The position numbers and the translations under genes were made by a program. The notes below the pieces were generated by a model. The model saw nothing but the letters and a program-made list of their open reading frames with translations, searched no databases and was not told the DNA's origin. Positions 47,086 to 58,022 of a stretch of DNA of 64,000 bases are shown here, piece by piece. Origin of the DNA: Polytrichum commune (Eukaryota > Streptophyta > Polytrichopsida > Polytrichales > Polytrichaceae); the NCBI GenBank assembly GCA_950295325.1, contig OX485808.1:8186501-8250500 (forward strand), in the 5' to 3' direction. Position 1 is the stretch's first letter, and the number at the start of each line of letters is the position of its first letter.

Positions 47086-50000
47086 AATGACCACAAAACA
47101 ACTACAAACACACTCCAATGTGGTGTGGGTAAATATTTTGTTAGAAGATTGGCAAAATGAACAACCACATGTTTTTAACAATGGTAGAGACGTCCTATGA
47201 GGGGGAGAAAGGAACAAATGATCATGGCTTCTTGTTTCATTATTTGTTTTGTCAGAGAGACAAGACACCGCTAAAATTCTAGTTTTGTTGATATATAGTT
47301 TTGGAATAAAGAGGAGGTCAGTTGGGCCCTCCTCAAATTTGAAATCCTTCCTTATATTAAAGCCACTTCTTTGTGAATTTGGGGGGGGGGGTGAATGTTT
47401 TCTTTGGGTTATTTAGTGGTATTATGCGCGTCAAGGTGTCGTCTATAGGCATTTACAATTATTTCTTGTTATTTTAGGTGGAAATGTCAAAATCAAACCC
47501 ACCTAGCATTAACTTTTATCGTTTACATTCTTGCAATTGGGAGCATACATATATGTAAAATATTATTTCTGATATGCGAGGGTTTGTATAAATGACCTAG
47601 ATTGAATACATACTTGACTTAGTACATCTTATCACCATCATTGTATATAACCATATTATCATCTGTCTTTTTGTAGTGGGTTGTGTTAAATATACTTTCT
47701 GTGTCATAGACTAAGAAAAAATTGTTTGTTACATATACATGTTTGGGGCTTGCACAAACTATCACATAGACTATAGAAAACATTTCCACATTGCGTTAAT
47801 CATGAGAATGGGGAAGTCCCATGATACCATCCCATGACTTTTGCTACCCTTTCTCACTCATATAACCTTTTAATACTATGTGCAAGGCCCCACCTTCGCC
47901 GTCAAAGGATGGATTGTCTCTCTCCTTGCTTTGAGACCAAGTAGCACTTTTGGGATTAGCATTGCTGCAAACTTTGACATGTTTTGTAGGCCACTTCCTT
48001 TGTCCAATTGAGATGTTTCTTTACACCCTTGGAAGAACCTTGAACTAACTTTCAAACGGCAATTCGATCATCCAATTGGATAAGATCTTGATTTTAGGCA
48101 ATTAGGAGGGTGGTGCCGCTTTCAGAAGGCCATGTGAAGCTCCTTTCAAGATAACCCTCACACTCAATCTCATGAGGCTTAGTGTCACTCATATGCTTAG
48201 CCACCCCTCCGCATGGGTGGCCACCATCTTGTCATTTTGTTGGACTTGGGTGTCACCCCAAGATCCATTCTCGCTAGCATTGTGTCGAGCCACTCCAACT
48301 AGGGGCGTGACATTGTGGGTCAATGGTACGAAAAAAAGAAGTGGCACTAATGTGGTATTTCTTTCTTGCCAAATGTTGTTAGTCACAAGTGAACAAGACA
48401 CTCCTCCCCATTTGAGAAAGCGATTTCCAAGCATGGGTTCACTTGAGTCCAAAGTAGGGTCCGGTAAGTGTTGTTTTGGACCAAGTATATTGGACTTGAA
48501 CCATAATGTAAACCCACCCTAATACAAATAGCATTGTGGAAAACAAACCTCCCCCCCCCCAAAAGAAAAAGAAAAAGAAAAAGAAAAAACCATGCTTCCA
48601 ATGGGTCTGAATCAATGTTGGACCAATATATAGGTGCATGCATGATATCAATAATGTTCATTAATAATGGTATTAAAGAATCTATCCATGAATATCAAAA
48701 TTGCAATGCCAGTCAAATATTGATATTTGATGGGTATGTCAAAATTAAAAACTCTTTGTATACTCAAGATATTATTTGAATCAATACCATTCAAAATCAT
48801 ATTGATATTAGGACAATATTACATAGGTATGAATTCTTGCATTACATGAATGATATAAGAACAAACAGCTTCGTTGCAATATGCTTTGTCTTATCCTTTT
48901 TGACCCTACGTTGAATCCTACATGCACCATGCCCTCTCCTCATCTATAACTCCCTCCCCTTATGCCTCGTCTTAAATGTGGGAGTTTACTTAAGTTCTAT
49001 ATTTCATCTTTTACCCTACTCTACTCTACTCTACTGCATTCACCCTATATTTTAATTTTCCACTCCTTCTATCCGCTCAAGTGATGTTCCCACAAGGGTC
49101 CCACAATGCCTCTGTCCCAAGTTTAAGACAAAGCCAACAAAAATATCCTCAAACACCCATGCCCTGATACATTAAAGATTATATCTAGTATCACCAATTA
49201 ATTTTTTCATGCTCAATATTGATTGTAGTATGCCCGTGTAGTGTCACTAACACTATATGTAAATGTAACCTAACATTATTTATCATCCCTTGTAAAAAAA
49301 TTGTAGGAATCATAGGCTTACAATGTTGCAAATACTGTCACTCACTAAGTGATTTTTCATCCATGTTTCAATCGTCCATGACAATATTTCACTACATAAG
49401 TATTAGGATTTAGACAATATCAAAAGTGGATGAATGAAAAGTAAGTTGGAATGACAGTACTCGTAAACTTATTCGTAAGAAGTGTTATTAGAAACTTACT
49501 GCAGTGACATAAAGTAGTTAGTATAGTATCCAAAATCGTGAAATCTTCATTATAGATATCCATATGGAATGAGAAGAAGATGGCACCAATCCAACACTTG
49601 GTTTGATTTTTGGATGAATGCCTCAACTTAACGAGGACATGCCTAATTCAATTACTTCTCTTAATAAAAAAAATCTAGATTTGAGTGGTATGCGGTTTGG
49701 TGTGATTTTAAAAATGGGTACCAAAAAAAACATGTCTTTAAAAATAATTGGATTGTGTCCTCAAAATATGATGACCATTCTAGGTACAATAGTGAACCTA
49801 TTTGGGGGGGGGATCCTATATGACCATTTAACGAGCACAAGAGTCTTTAATTTCATAATGACTAAAATATGCATATGAACTCCAAAAATTACGAGGAAAG
49901 TGGCTATGACCTTGATTTGGGTATGGTAACCATCTCATACTAGTTGCATGTTTTATATCCTAGGAGGAGTGGGCTAGCCGGAAAAAGTAACCATTTAAAA

Positions 50001-50364
50001 CCCATCTGAGGTCAAGGCATCCATAGTCGATCATGTTCATTTAACAGCTCACTAGGGTACACATAATGCCGACATGGATATGAGATCTATAAATTTAGGC
50101 GAACAGAGACAAGGTTTATGTGGTGGCGGCTTGTAATTGATTACCCTCATAAGAGTTTTTGACAACTCTCGTAGCCAAGAATTAGCAATTAGATTAGCAA
50201 TTTTGGGTTAACCTATAGATTCATTGTGTGTTCCAGTAAACTTTACCGCTTCAAAATTTATAATGATTTCCATATCCATGAAAAAAAAAGATGATTTTTT
50301 GGGTGCATTCTCCTTAGAATTTGTTTCTCTTTGCAAGGTAATTAATCCCCAGCTGTTACTCCTC
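47086..50364. other. Gene-free DNA with repeat fragments
   Basis: No gene is seen. It holds G or C tracts (47381-47391, 48551-48560), a GAAAAA-type microsatellite near 48565-48586, an inverted interior fragment of the CACTAAATA MITE family (about 49300-49395), and an inverted copy of the dispersed TTAGCAAATCCAAAT-type repeat (about 49880-49985). Confidence 0.5.
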
Positions 50365-50511
50365 ATAACATTATTCAAATCCATAACAATGTTCTAGCGT
50401 GCAACTGACAATATTTCATAGAATATTCCTCACATTCAAACTGAATAGGAGAATATTCCGTGGAATATTGTCAGTCCCACATAACATTGTTATGGGTCTG
50501 AATAATGCTAT
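50365..50511. repeat. Foldback hairpin, 147 bp
   Basis: The two halves are near-complementary over most of their length: ATAACATTATTCAAATCCAT pairs with the end at 50492-50511, and TGACAATATTTCATAGAATA pairs with 50450-50473. Only about 25 bases form the loop. This is a compact foldback MITE about 600 bp upstream of the SLP1 start. Confidence 0.75.
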
Positions 50512-50670
50512 GCTTCCAAATAGATGCAAACTCTCTTACTTTGATTGGCTATAGGGGCCTCAACCCTAGAAGGAAGATTGGGGGGAAAGAGCACCAAAAG
50601 AAGTTCTTATTGAATGGTAAGTTAGAAACACCCTAGAAAGGGTGGCGATGATAAGGCTACCCAACAAGGA

Positions 50671-50708
50671 AAGGAGAGCGAGAGAGAGAAGAGAGAGAAG
50701 AGGAGAGC
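50671..50708 (+). promoter_or_regulatory. GA-rich tract upstream of SLP1
   Basis: An imperfect (GA)n tract lies about 420 bases before the SLP1 start codon. In plants GA repeats often mark promoters or 5' UTRs and bind BBR/BPC factors. No other core element is clear, so the role is inferred. Confidence 0.4.
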
Positions 50709-51130
50709 CTTTCACTTTCATGGCCTTGTTGTCACTCTCGTGGTTTCTTTCTTTTGTTGGCTTTCACTCTTTTGTTGTTCACATCACATCACATGGAAGG
50801 AAAGGAAAGCCTACTCCTCAGAAGCTGCCGCCCCTCTCGTTGATGATTTTGCGGCCCACAGCGACTCGCAGCAACCACTGTCACTTTTTCATTACCATCA
50901 CGTAACTTACGTACCCTTCAGCATCATCCAATCGCCAATTTCGTGTGGATATCACTCCCGGTGCAATTTGAGCTCGTAGAAATTCAACCATCTGCAGGGA
51001 TACATTTTGCAAAGTTGAGTAGGAGCGGGATATGGGTGGGTAGCTCGTCGGAGGAGATTGGCGATGGTAACGGTTTCCACATTGGGGCGTTACGAAGTTT
51101 GGGAAGAAGCTCTAGGGAAAGGAATTTGAA

Positions 51131-54100
51131 ATGGCAACGACGACGGTTTCTATTGCGTCGCCAACAAGCTCGCAGCAAAGGAGCTTGCTTGGCCAGCAGG
51201 AACTGAGCTCGCTGGGAATTGAGGGGTCCTCATCGTCATCGTCATCGCGGGTTAGGTTTCTGGGGTCGAGCAATAGCGCGTTATTGAAATGCGAGCGGGA
51301 GTATTTCCAGGTGAGCAGTAGTAGTGGTAGTAGCTCGGGGAATTGGCCACGGGTGGGGCGGCGAGCTTCATCGATTTGGAGTGCTGTGAGTGCTCGCGGC
51401 AGCAATGCTGGAATTGGGTTGCCGAGTAGCACTGAAGAATTGAGCAAGAAGAAAAGTTTCAAAGGTTTGGAGTCTTCCAGCTCGGTGCCCATCCAATTCG
51501 AGAGTGGAGAAGAGCCGCCCACCGTTGTATCTGCGCCGAACCGAAGGATAGTGGCCAGTAAGTAAATTCTTTCATCATTGACAATTTGATGTATGATGTG
51601 TGTGGACTAAGTAAAATCATCATATTCACAATTTGATGAACGATGTGTATGGACTACGTAGTTTTTCATATTCACAATTTGATGAACAATGTGTCTGGAC
51701 TAAGTAGTTTTTCATTTTCACAATTTGATGAACGATGTGTCTGGACTAAGTAAGTGCTCATATCACAATTTGATGAATGCCGTTTATGGACTAAGTAATT
51801 CCTAATATTCACAATTTGATGAATTACGTGTATGCTCTTTGCGAGTGGTCTCAAGTCGGAGGATAAAGAAGATGTATCTGAATTTGTGGGTTCTGTGTCC
51901 GTTGATTCATTAGCGCTGGTAAACCCCTCTCCCAGTGCCAAAAAGACTTAGCAAAAAATAAAAAAATAAAAAAGTAAGGGATCCACGTCATGAGTAAAGT
52001 GAAGTATTTTCCGTCCACATGGCTCAAGAGCACACTTGTGACGATTGCACTTTCGTAGTGCTAAGGAGAAGCCCTTTTGAAGAAGGTTTCCCTCTTGTAT
52101 GTCTGCACGCAAACTCAGTCCAGGTCATTGTGAGTCACAATATGTTAAATCATCGTGGCAATTAATCTCCAGTGAGAGGAGCTCCCTTTAGGACTAACTC
52201 TTAAAGGCCTGAGGCGTGAAGCATTATCTGAAATCTGTTTATAAATTATCATTTTCAAGGGATGCTTGAGAACCATCAAAAAGTGTGAGGCACCATCAGA
52301 GGATCACAACCATATAGATGAATTACAGATAGTATATATTGGTGGATTGTTGCAAGCATAATATGCTTTTGAAGTGATCAAATTTTCAAACTGATTCTTT
52401 AGATGTGAGCACATCATGAGGTATAGAAACTCATTCATGAAAAGTCCAGAAAGGATCTTACAATGATGAGAGGTGGAATGCAGTTGGTGATTTACATGGG
52501 GACTTTGAAAGAACACAATGGGCTCTACAATTGGCTGGAGTTTTGAGCAAGGATGGGCTACATCGCTGGGTGGGGGGCACTACGGTATGTTACTTATTCA
52601 CAATCTACTGCATTCCATCACTTACTGCGAGAAGAACTTTTCTTTCATCAATGTAGTTTTCCTTGAAATTCCTAAACCCTAAACCATTGAAAACATTAAA
52701 TACATTGAATACATTAAATACATTAAATACATTGAAAACATTAAATACATTGAGTGCATTGGTGTTGATGGGAAAGGAAGCACCTCTTTTTTTTCTTTTA
52801 AAAAAAAAACATTTGGTCATGGATTTATGTGTGGCACTGGCATCTGTCAGGTTTTGGTGCAAGTTGGGGATGTGCTAGACAGAGGAGAGGACGAGATTGC
52901 CATCTTGTCACTTTTGGCATGGCTAGGGAAGCAAGCACGAAACAAGGGTGGGGCTGTCTTTCAGGTTTTTATTTGACTGCTCAACTCCAATCTTTTATGT
53001 TCTCAGAGTAACTTCTGAAAGAGAGGAGCTTTGTCCCAACTTGTGTGTGAGCACGTTCTGGTAGTAGAGTTATCCTCTTACTCAACGGGCCTCTAGGCTT
53101 GGAGTTGGTTGTTTTGCATACACTACCTTCCATGTTTGGTGGTAGTGTGGAGGTTTGAATGAAGAACATTTTATATTGGTTCATTGATGATCAAACTCTT
53201 TTTGAGATGCCAAGAGGTGCTTAATTGAGTTTGGCCCTCAATGAAGCAAGATGGGTTGCTCTTTACTTAGATTCAAACACTACCTCTGAGCTCATACCAC
53301 AAGTGGAAAGAAACTATTGATTCTGTATGCAAAACCACCATTGGGAAATCATAGGGGACGAACTCATGAGAAAGTCCCTTTGAGTTAAAGGATAACTTCA
53401 ATATAGCAATGACTTTGTCTTACCTATCAAATTAATGAAGTTCGTCAATGACTTAATTGGATGGACCTTGATGCATTTGAAAACATATGCTCTCTTTTTA
53501 CACAGGTCCTGGGAAACCATGAGACGATGAATGTGGCGGGTGACTTCCGATATGTTGCACCTGGTGGGTTTCAAGAAGCAGAGGCATTTGCAGAGTACTG
53601 TGAAGAAGAGCACGGCGGCGACTGGGATGCAGCATTTGAAGTATGGCATGAAGCATCCCAAGAACTCAAAAGTGGCCATAGAATGGACCTCACTGGCTGG
53701 CTGCCTATGTTCAATCCTCTTAGGGTACGTGCTCATGACTTCCAACTACACTAAACATCTGATTTAGTGTGGCATTAAAATTGGTGTGCCATATTAATTA
53801 GAGCGGTCTTCATGACTTGTCATGTAGCATGAAGTGTCATATGACACCTTCTCTAGTTTCCACTCAATGAATGCAAGATAATTAATATGGATCAATGATG
53901 AATGATAGTGCAGGTCAGATTAAAAGTGTAGTGCACAACAAGAATGTGAAAGTGATTTGAGTTTGTTCCCTTTTGATGAGGCTGCTGGTCAAATGGACAG
54001 GGTTTTCTGTTACCACAGATCACAAATTTGTAAACAACGTTGACCCTTAAAGGGACTGGGGATATGTTTATATGGGATACATGACAGTTTGTCCAAAACC

Positions 54101-56598
54101 CTCACAAGTATTGAAACAATAATTTATTTTGTCTACGATATTGAATCCATATTTAGCACAACCTTTTAAGGAGAGGAAGTGAATCAAAAGCATATGTGAC
54201 AACATTGATTGAATATATGTGGTATGTATTTGATTCTAGGTCACTTATGCAAGCTCAAGTTCCCCTATCATTCATTTTACATATATGTATGCTCCAAGCC
54301 AAATAATGCACATGATAAATGTGCTGATTCTAGACAGGGTCACTTTTGACACCTTTAGCTAATCAAAATCAAGAAGTAATTTTAAACCTCTCTCCCCTTG
54401 ACGCCTTGAGGCCCAGAATGAGCCTCTCAGACCTTCAAGGGTTAAGAAACTGACATGACTTGGACGTGTGCACCTGACTTGATTTACAGATGCATAAGGG
54501 TGTTGCAACAAGGATGATGCTTTTCAGTCCAGGAGGGCCAGTTGCTAAGCAGTTAGCATGCCATGGGGTGGCACTGAAAGTGAATGACTGGTTATTTGCC
54601 CATGGAGGAGTTCTTCCTCATCATGGTAATTAATGTACTCATAACTCATACTATTATCTTCATTATTTTAAAGACACTATTCCTGGTGGAATTCCTGAGT
54701 AGGTAGATTGGAATCTTTGGAGTCATTCCTGCTTTGTTTCAGAGTGTGCTTTTCTAATGTCAGGGTATAATCTTGACACACCTAGTATGTCAAGATTATA
54801 TTCATTTTTATTGTATTTTGTTTTGTTTTTTAAAATACTGAATGTGTGACACAAGAGCTATGACTTGGTCTTTGGTTGAAGTATTGCCAAGCATCATGTT
54901 GTCATGTTTCTGCTTGGGTGCAGTGGACTATGGCTTGGATAGAATGAATCGAGAAGTAAGCATGTGGATGAAGATGGCAAATAATCGATGGGGCCAGCCA
55001 AGTCAAATGCCCTTCATTGCTGTTAAAGGTTTTGACAGCATAGTGTGGAGCAGGATGTATTCCAAAGAGAATTTTGAAAAACCTGAGGAGAAAATACAGG
55101 TATACATCTAACTGTGGCAAGGTGATAAGTTCAAGAGAGAGAGAGAGATGGCGCCACCCACTTGTGTTGGCGTGAATGAGGGATCACCTTGATCATAGCC
55201 ACAAGCTCATATGTGAACCTGAGACGGGTATATGGAGCAAGGGCTCTGGGTGAAGTGCAACTGCCTCTTGTTGGAGGTGGTCTCTTGTGGTATCCATGCA
55301 AGGAGAGGCCCCTATGTTGGTCGAAGGTTGTATATTAGTGTGTTGTGTGTTTATGTGGGTACCCTGAGGGTGGGTGTTATGGTGATAAGTTTGTTCATAT
55401 TCATAACAACACACATCATGCACTATTTTGCGGATCTCGCTGGTTAAGTGGCATGAAGACTTCATTAAATCTATGTCTCTCCGGCTTTGACTGTTCTCCT
55501 GAACACGTAAAACTGCAGGCTTGTGCCATACTTTCAGCAGCACTTACGGCAACGAATTCACGCGGCCTTGTGGTGGGCCACACACCTCAGACAATTGGTG
55601 CTAACTGGTATGATTTATTCTCTTATTTTTTTTGATACTTTGTTTCTTTTGGCTTTCATCATAACATCAATTCAATGTAGTGGAAGCATGTTAACACTGT
55701 CCTATTGACCACTTAACTGAACTTCAGAAAACACACAAAATTCTGGCAAATATCAAATTCTATCAAATTCTTCCTGGGTTGCTGTGTATGTCCTTGTTTT
55801 CCAGAAGAGAAGAGTAGTATTAGTATGGAAATTAGGGGGATGGAATTTGGGGAATGGATTTATTGATTGTCAATTGCGTTCATGCAGCAAGTGTGATGGA
55901 AAAATCTGGCGAATAGATGTTGGCATGTCCAGTGGAGTCCTTCATGCACTTCCTGAGGTATGCATGTGCCTCTGTCTTCTGTGTGAAAGCCATTGTTTCT
56001 GTTTCATCTGTATTGCTTCATTCCACGTTTCTGTTTCGCATTTTCCTGGGAGCACCTAGATCAATTGCAAGTGAGAGGATTACTACATTGATGATGGTAA
56101 ATGGTGTGGATAGATGTATAGTGTGACTTACCATGGGCAACCCTATACGGTGGCCCATATTATATACCATCATGCATGAAAGTAGTGTGCACCCCAGTTA
56201 CACTTTTGCCCCGATGATCTATCCACCTCCTTCCCCTGGGGTGGAAGTCTTTTAATCCAATAGAAATACCATAACCTACAACATGGACCTGTAATGTTGA
56301 ATACTGTGGGTTGGTATTTAGTGTGCACCCACTTTACTATACCAATGTTATTAGTGCAGAAATGAGCTCAATAGTGTGGCCCACAATTTCTACCATTTAC
56401 TATGTAGAGAATGCATAATTTTTGTAAATTTTTCTCTGAACTATTAACATAGATGCTGGTTGGTTGTCATCACAGGTACTTGAAATCATGGGTAATGAAG
56501 TGAGGATACTTCGAATGGCAGAGGAGTTTCTTCAGGAAGATGAAGATCCTGCAGAGGAGTGGTCTGGCAGTATGCGAATGCAAAATATGAAGCTCTGA
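51131..56598 (+). CDS. SLP1: Shewanella-like protein phosphatase (SLP1 type), 9 exons, 484 aa
   Basis: Exons: 51131-51557, 52484-52584, 52851-52964, 53506-53724, 54490-54625, 54924-55099, 55519-55607, 55888-55957, 56476-56598. All introns are GT-AG; the total of 1455 nt is in frame. This is a PPP-family metallophosphatase of bacterial-like origin; the SLP1 class of plants acts in chloroplasts. Catalytic metal-binding motifs are all present: GDLHGD (about 144-149), GDVLDRG (about 182-188), GNHE (217-220), HGG (about 325) and GHT (about 411). RRIVAIGDLHGD is built across intron 1. The first 130 residues are Ser/Thr-rich and low in acidic residues (MATTTVSIASPTSSQQRSLL), fitting a transit peptide. 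The start ATG stands in the context GAAATGGC. The C-terminus ends with an acidic stretch EDEDPAEEW. Substrates are unknown. Confidence 0.93.
51575..51835 (+). repeat. 46-bp minisatellite in SLP1 intron 1
   Basis: ACAATTTGATG recurs at 51581, 51628, 51674, 51720, 51765 and 51811, with spacings of 45-47. Each unit contains GGACTAAGTAnnT or a close variant. The first unit overlaps the region just after the true exon 1 donor, so donor-like sequence is repeated. Confidence 0.9.
52685..52756. repeat. 9-bp minisatellite in SLP1 intron 2
   Basis: Eight units of CATTGAAAA, CATTAAATA or CATTGAATA follow each other. Telomere-like CCTAAACCCTAAACC lies immediately before. The minus strand reads as an NVF tripeptide repeat, which is a by-product and not a gene. 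Confidence 0.9.
54766..54800. repeat. Perfect 13-bp hairpin in SLP1 intron 5
   Basis: TATAATCTTGACA at 54766-54778 is the exact complement of 54788-54800, with a 9-base loop. It lies about 130 bases upstream of the exon 6 acceptor. Confidence 0.85.
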
Positions 56599-57351
56599 AC
56601 ATGTCAGATATCCTATAATTTAGTGCTCAGTAATTAACAACTTCTTCGAATCACATAATTCCAAGCATCCACAATGGTTCTATGAGGCTTTACTTTACTC
56701 TAGAAAACTCAGAGAAAACCTTTCAAGATTCACCTCTTAACAGTTCCATGCAGGCGTCCCACAACAACAATTTTGGACTCAGTTTGTTCAATATTGAGTT
56801 CTTGAGATGAAGTTCATTGATTCAGGAAACGTGCAGACTACATTTTATTCATTTTAGGAAGGCAGTCACTCATTATCGAGTGCTTACCTACTCATGATGC
56901 ACATCTTGCTTATTGAGGTGGCATGGGGGTTGTACTCTTAAGATCATTTTTTGTACAGACTGATCAACCATAACTACTCAAGTATGGTGTGACCTTTAAT
57001 TGGCCAAGGGAAACACTGGAACTCCAGTCAATTATGCAATATTTGTTGGACCTTGTGTTTCCTTGCATGCCTTGAAGATGTTCGGTGTTGTGTTTATCCG
57101 TTTAGCTTCAATTCTGCACCATTATTAAACATATCTGTCATTCGGAATTCTGATTCTGTACTCTGCCACAAACTTGGGATCCTCCTGAGCTAGGCCTATT
57201 ATTTGCTGTCATGACCGTTCCGTCATAAACCACTACACAAGACCCTTGCAGAGGTGGTTAGGAGACCTTGGCAACCTTAACACCGCATACGTGCTTCTTG
57301 ACGCGCATTGAAGGAGAGAGCACTCATCAAATCACCCTCTCCTTTAAAGTA
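56599..57351. other. 3' flank of SLP1
   Basis: Expected to hold the SLP1 3' UTR. No other gene is seen. Confidence 0.5.
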
Positions 57352-58022
57352 CAGTAATCTCCCGTTTAAGTATGCACTTTGAACCAGAGTGTTGGTGCGC
57401 ACTTAGTTGGTAGGTGCGTACTTTAATCAAATCATTTTCTAAACCCTTTGATTCGATGAATCAAGACAAGAAACGGATGAAACCTAAGATAACCCGCTTG
57501 ATCGAAGCCCAACAATGTGAAATCATTGCAAAGTTGAGCAAGCTGAACGCATCAAGCAAGCGGGCAGCTTTCGATGATGCAAACAATGAAGAATATTGTG
57601 TTGTTATGATGAGGATGTTGATGAAGTTTTGGAGACGATGTGAATTAAAGAAGAACCACCTATCGATGACGAAATCTAGCCTATCAAGACATTTGGTGAA
57701 TTTGAAAGTGCTACCAACTTCAAAGGCTTTGAAGCTCTAGACATCATTGTCCTCGACATCAAAGACCAATTGCTTTGCTCCGATTTTCAAACGAAAGTTG
57801 GGCATATGTATGATGAACTACGGCGATCGTTTGAGACGTTACAACAAAACATTTACAAACTAACTTTGAATGTCAAGTGTAAAAAATTTATGCATATGCG
57901 ACAAATGACTATGCATGACATGTTCAAACAATAAAGTATGAACCCTAATTTTTGTCAAAAAAATTGCTCACTTAACCGGGATGCGTACTTAAACGGGTGC
58001 ATACTTAAGCGGGAGATCACTG
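57352..58022 (+). mobile_element. Pogo/Tigger-like DNA transposon remnant, 671 bp
   Basis: The left end CAGTAATCTCCCGTTTAAGT and the complement of the right end, CAGTGATCTCCCGCTTAAGT, form 26-bp terminal inverted repeats (CAGT...ACTG type). Subterminal copies of ACTTAAnCGGG lie near the right end. The interior has a fragment (about 57560-57930) reading VDEVLE, KEEPPIDDEI and ALDIIVLDIKDQLL across a stop, similar in style to the C-terminal tail of Tigger/CENP-B-type transposases, but no DDE motif. A TA precedes the left end; the right flank is TT, so the duplication is not intact. Confidence 0.6.

Noticed and set aside
52605-52862. Minus-strand open frame with repeated NVF tripeptides
   Set aside because: It is a by-product of the 9-bp minisatellite in SLP1 intron 2 and has no other coding support.
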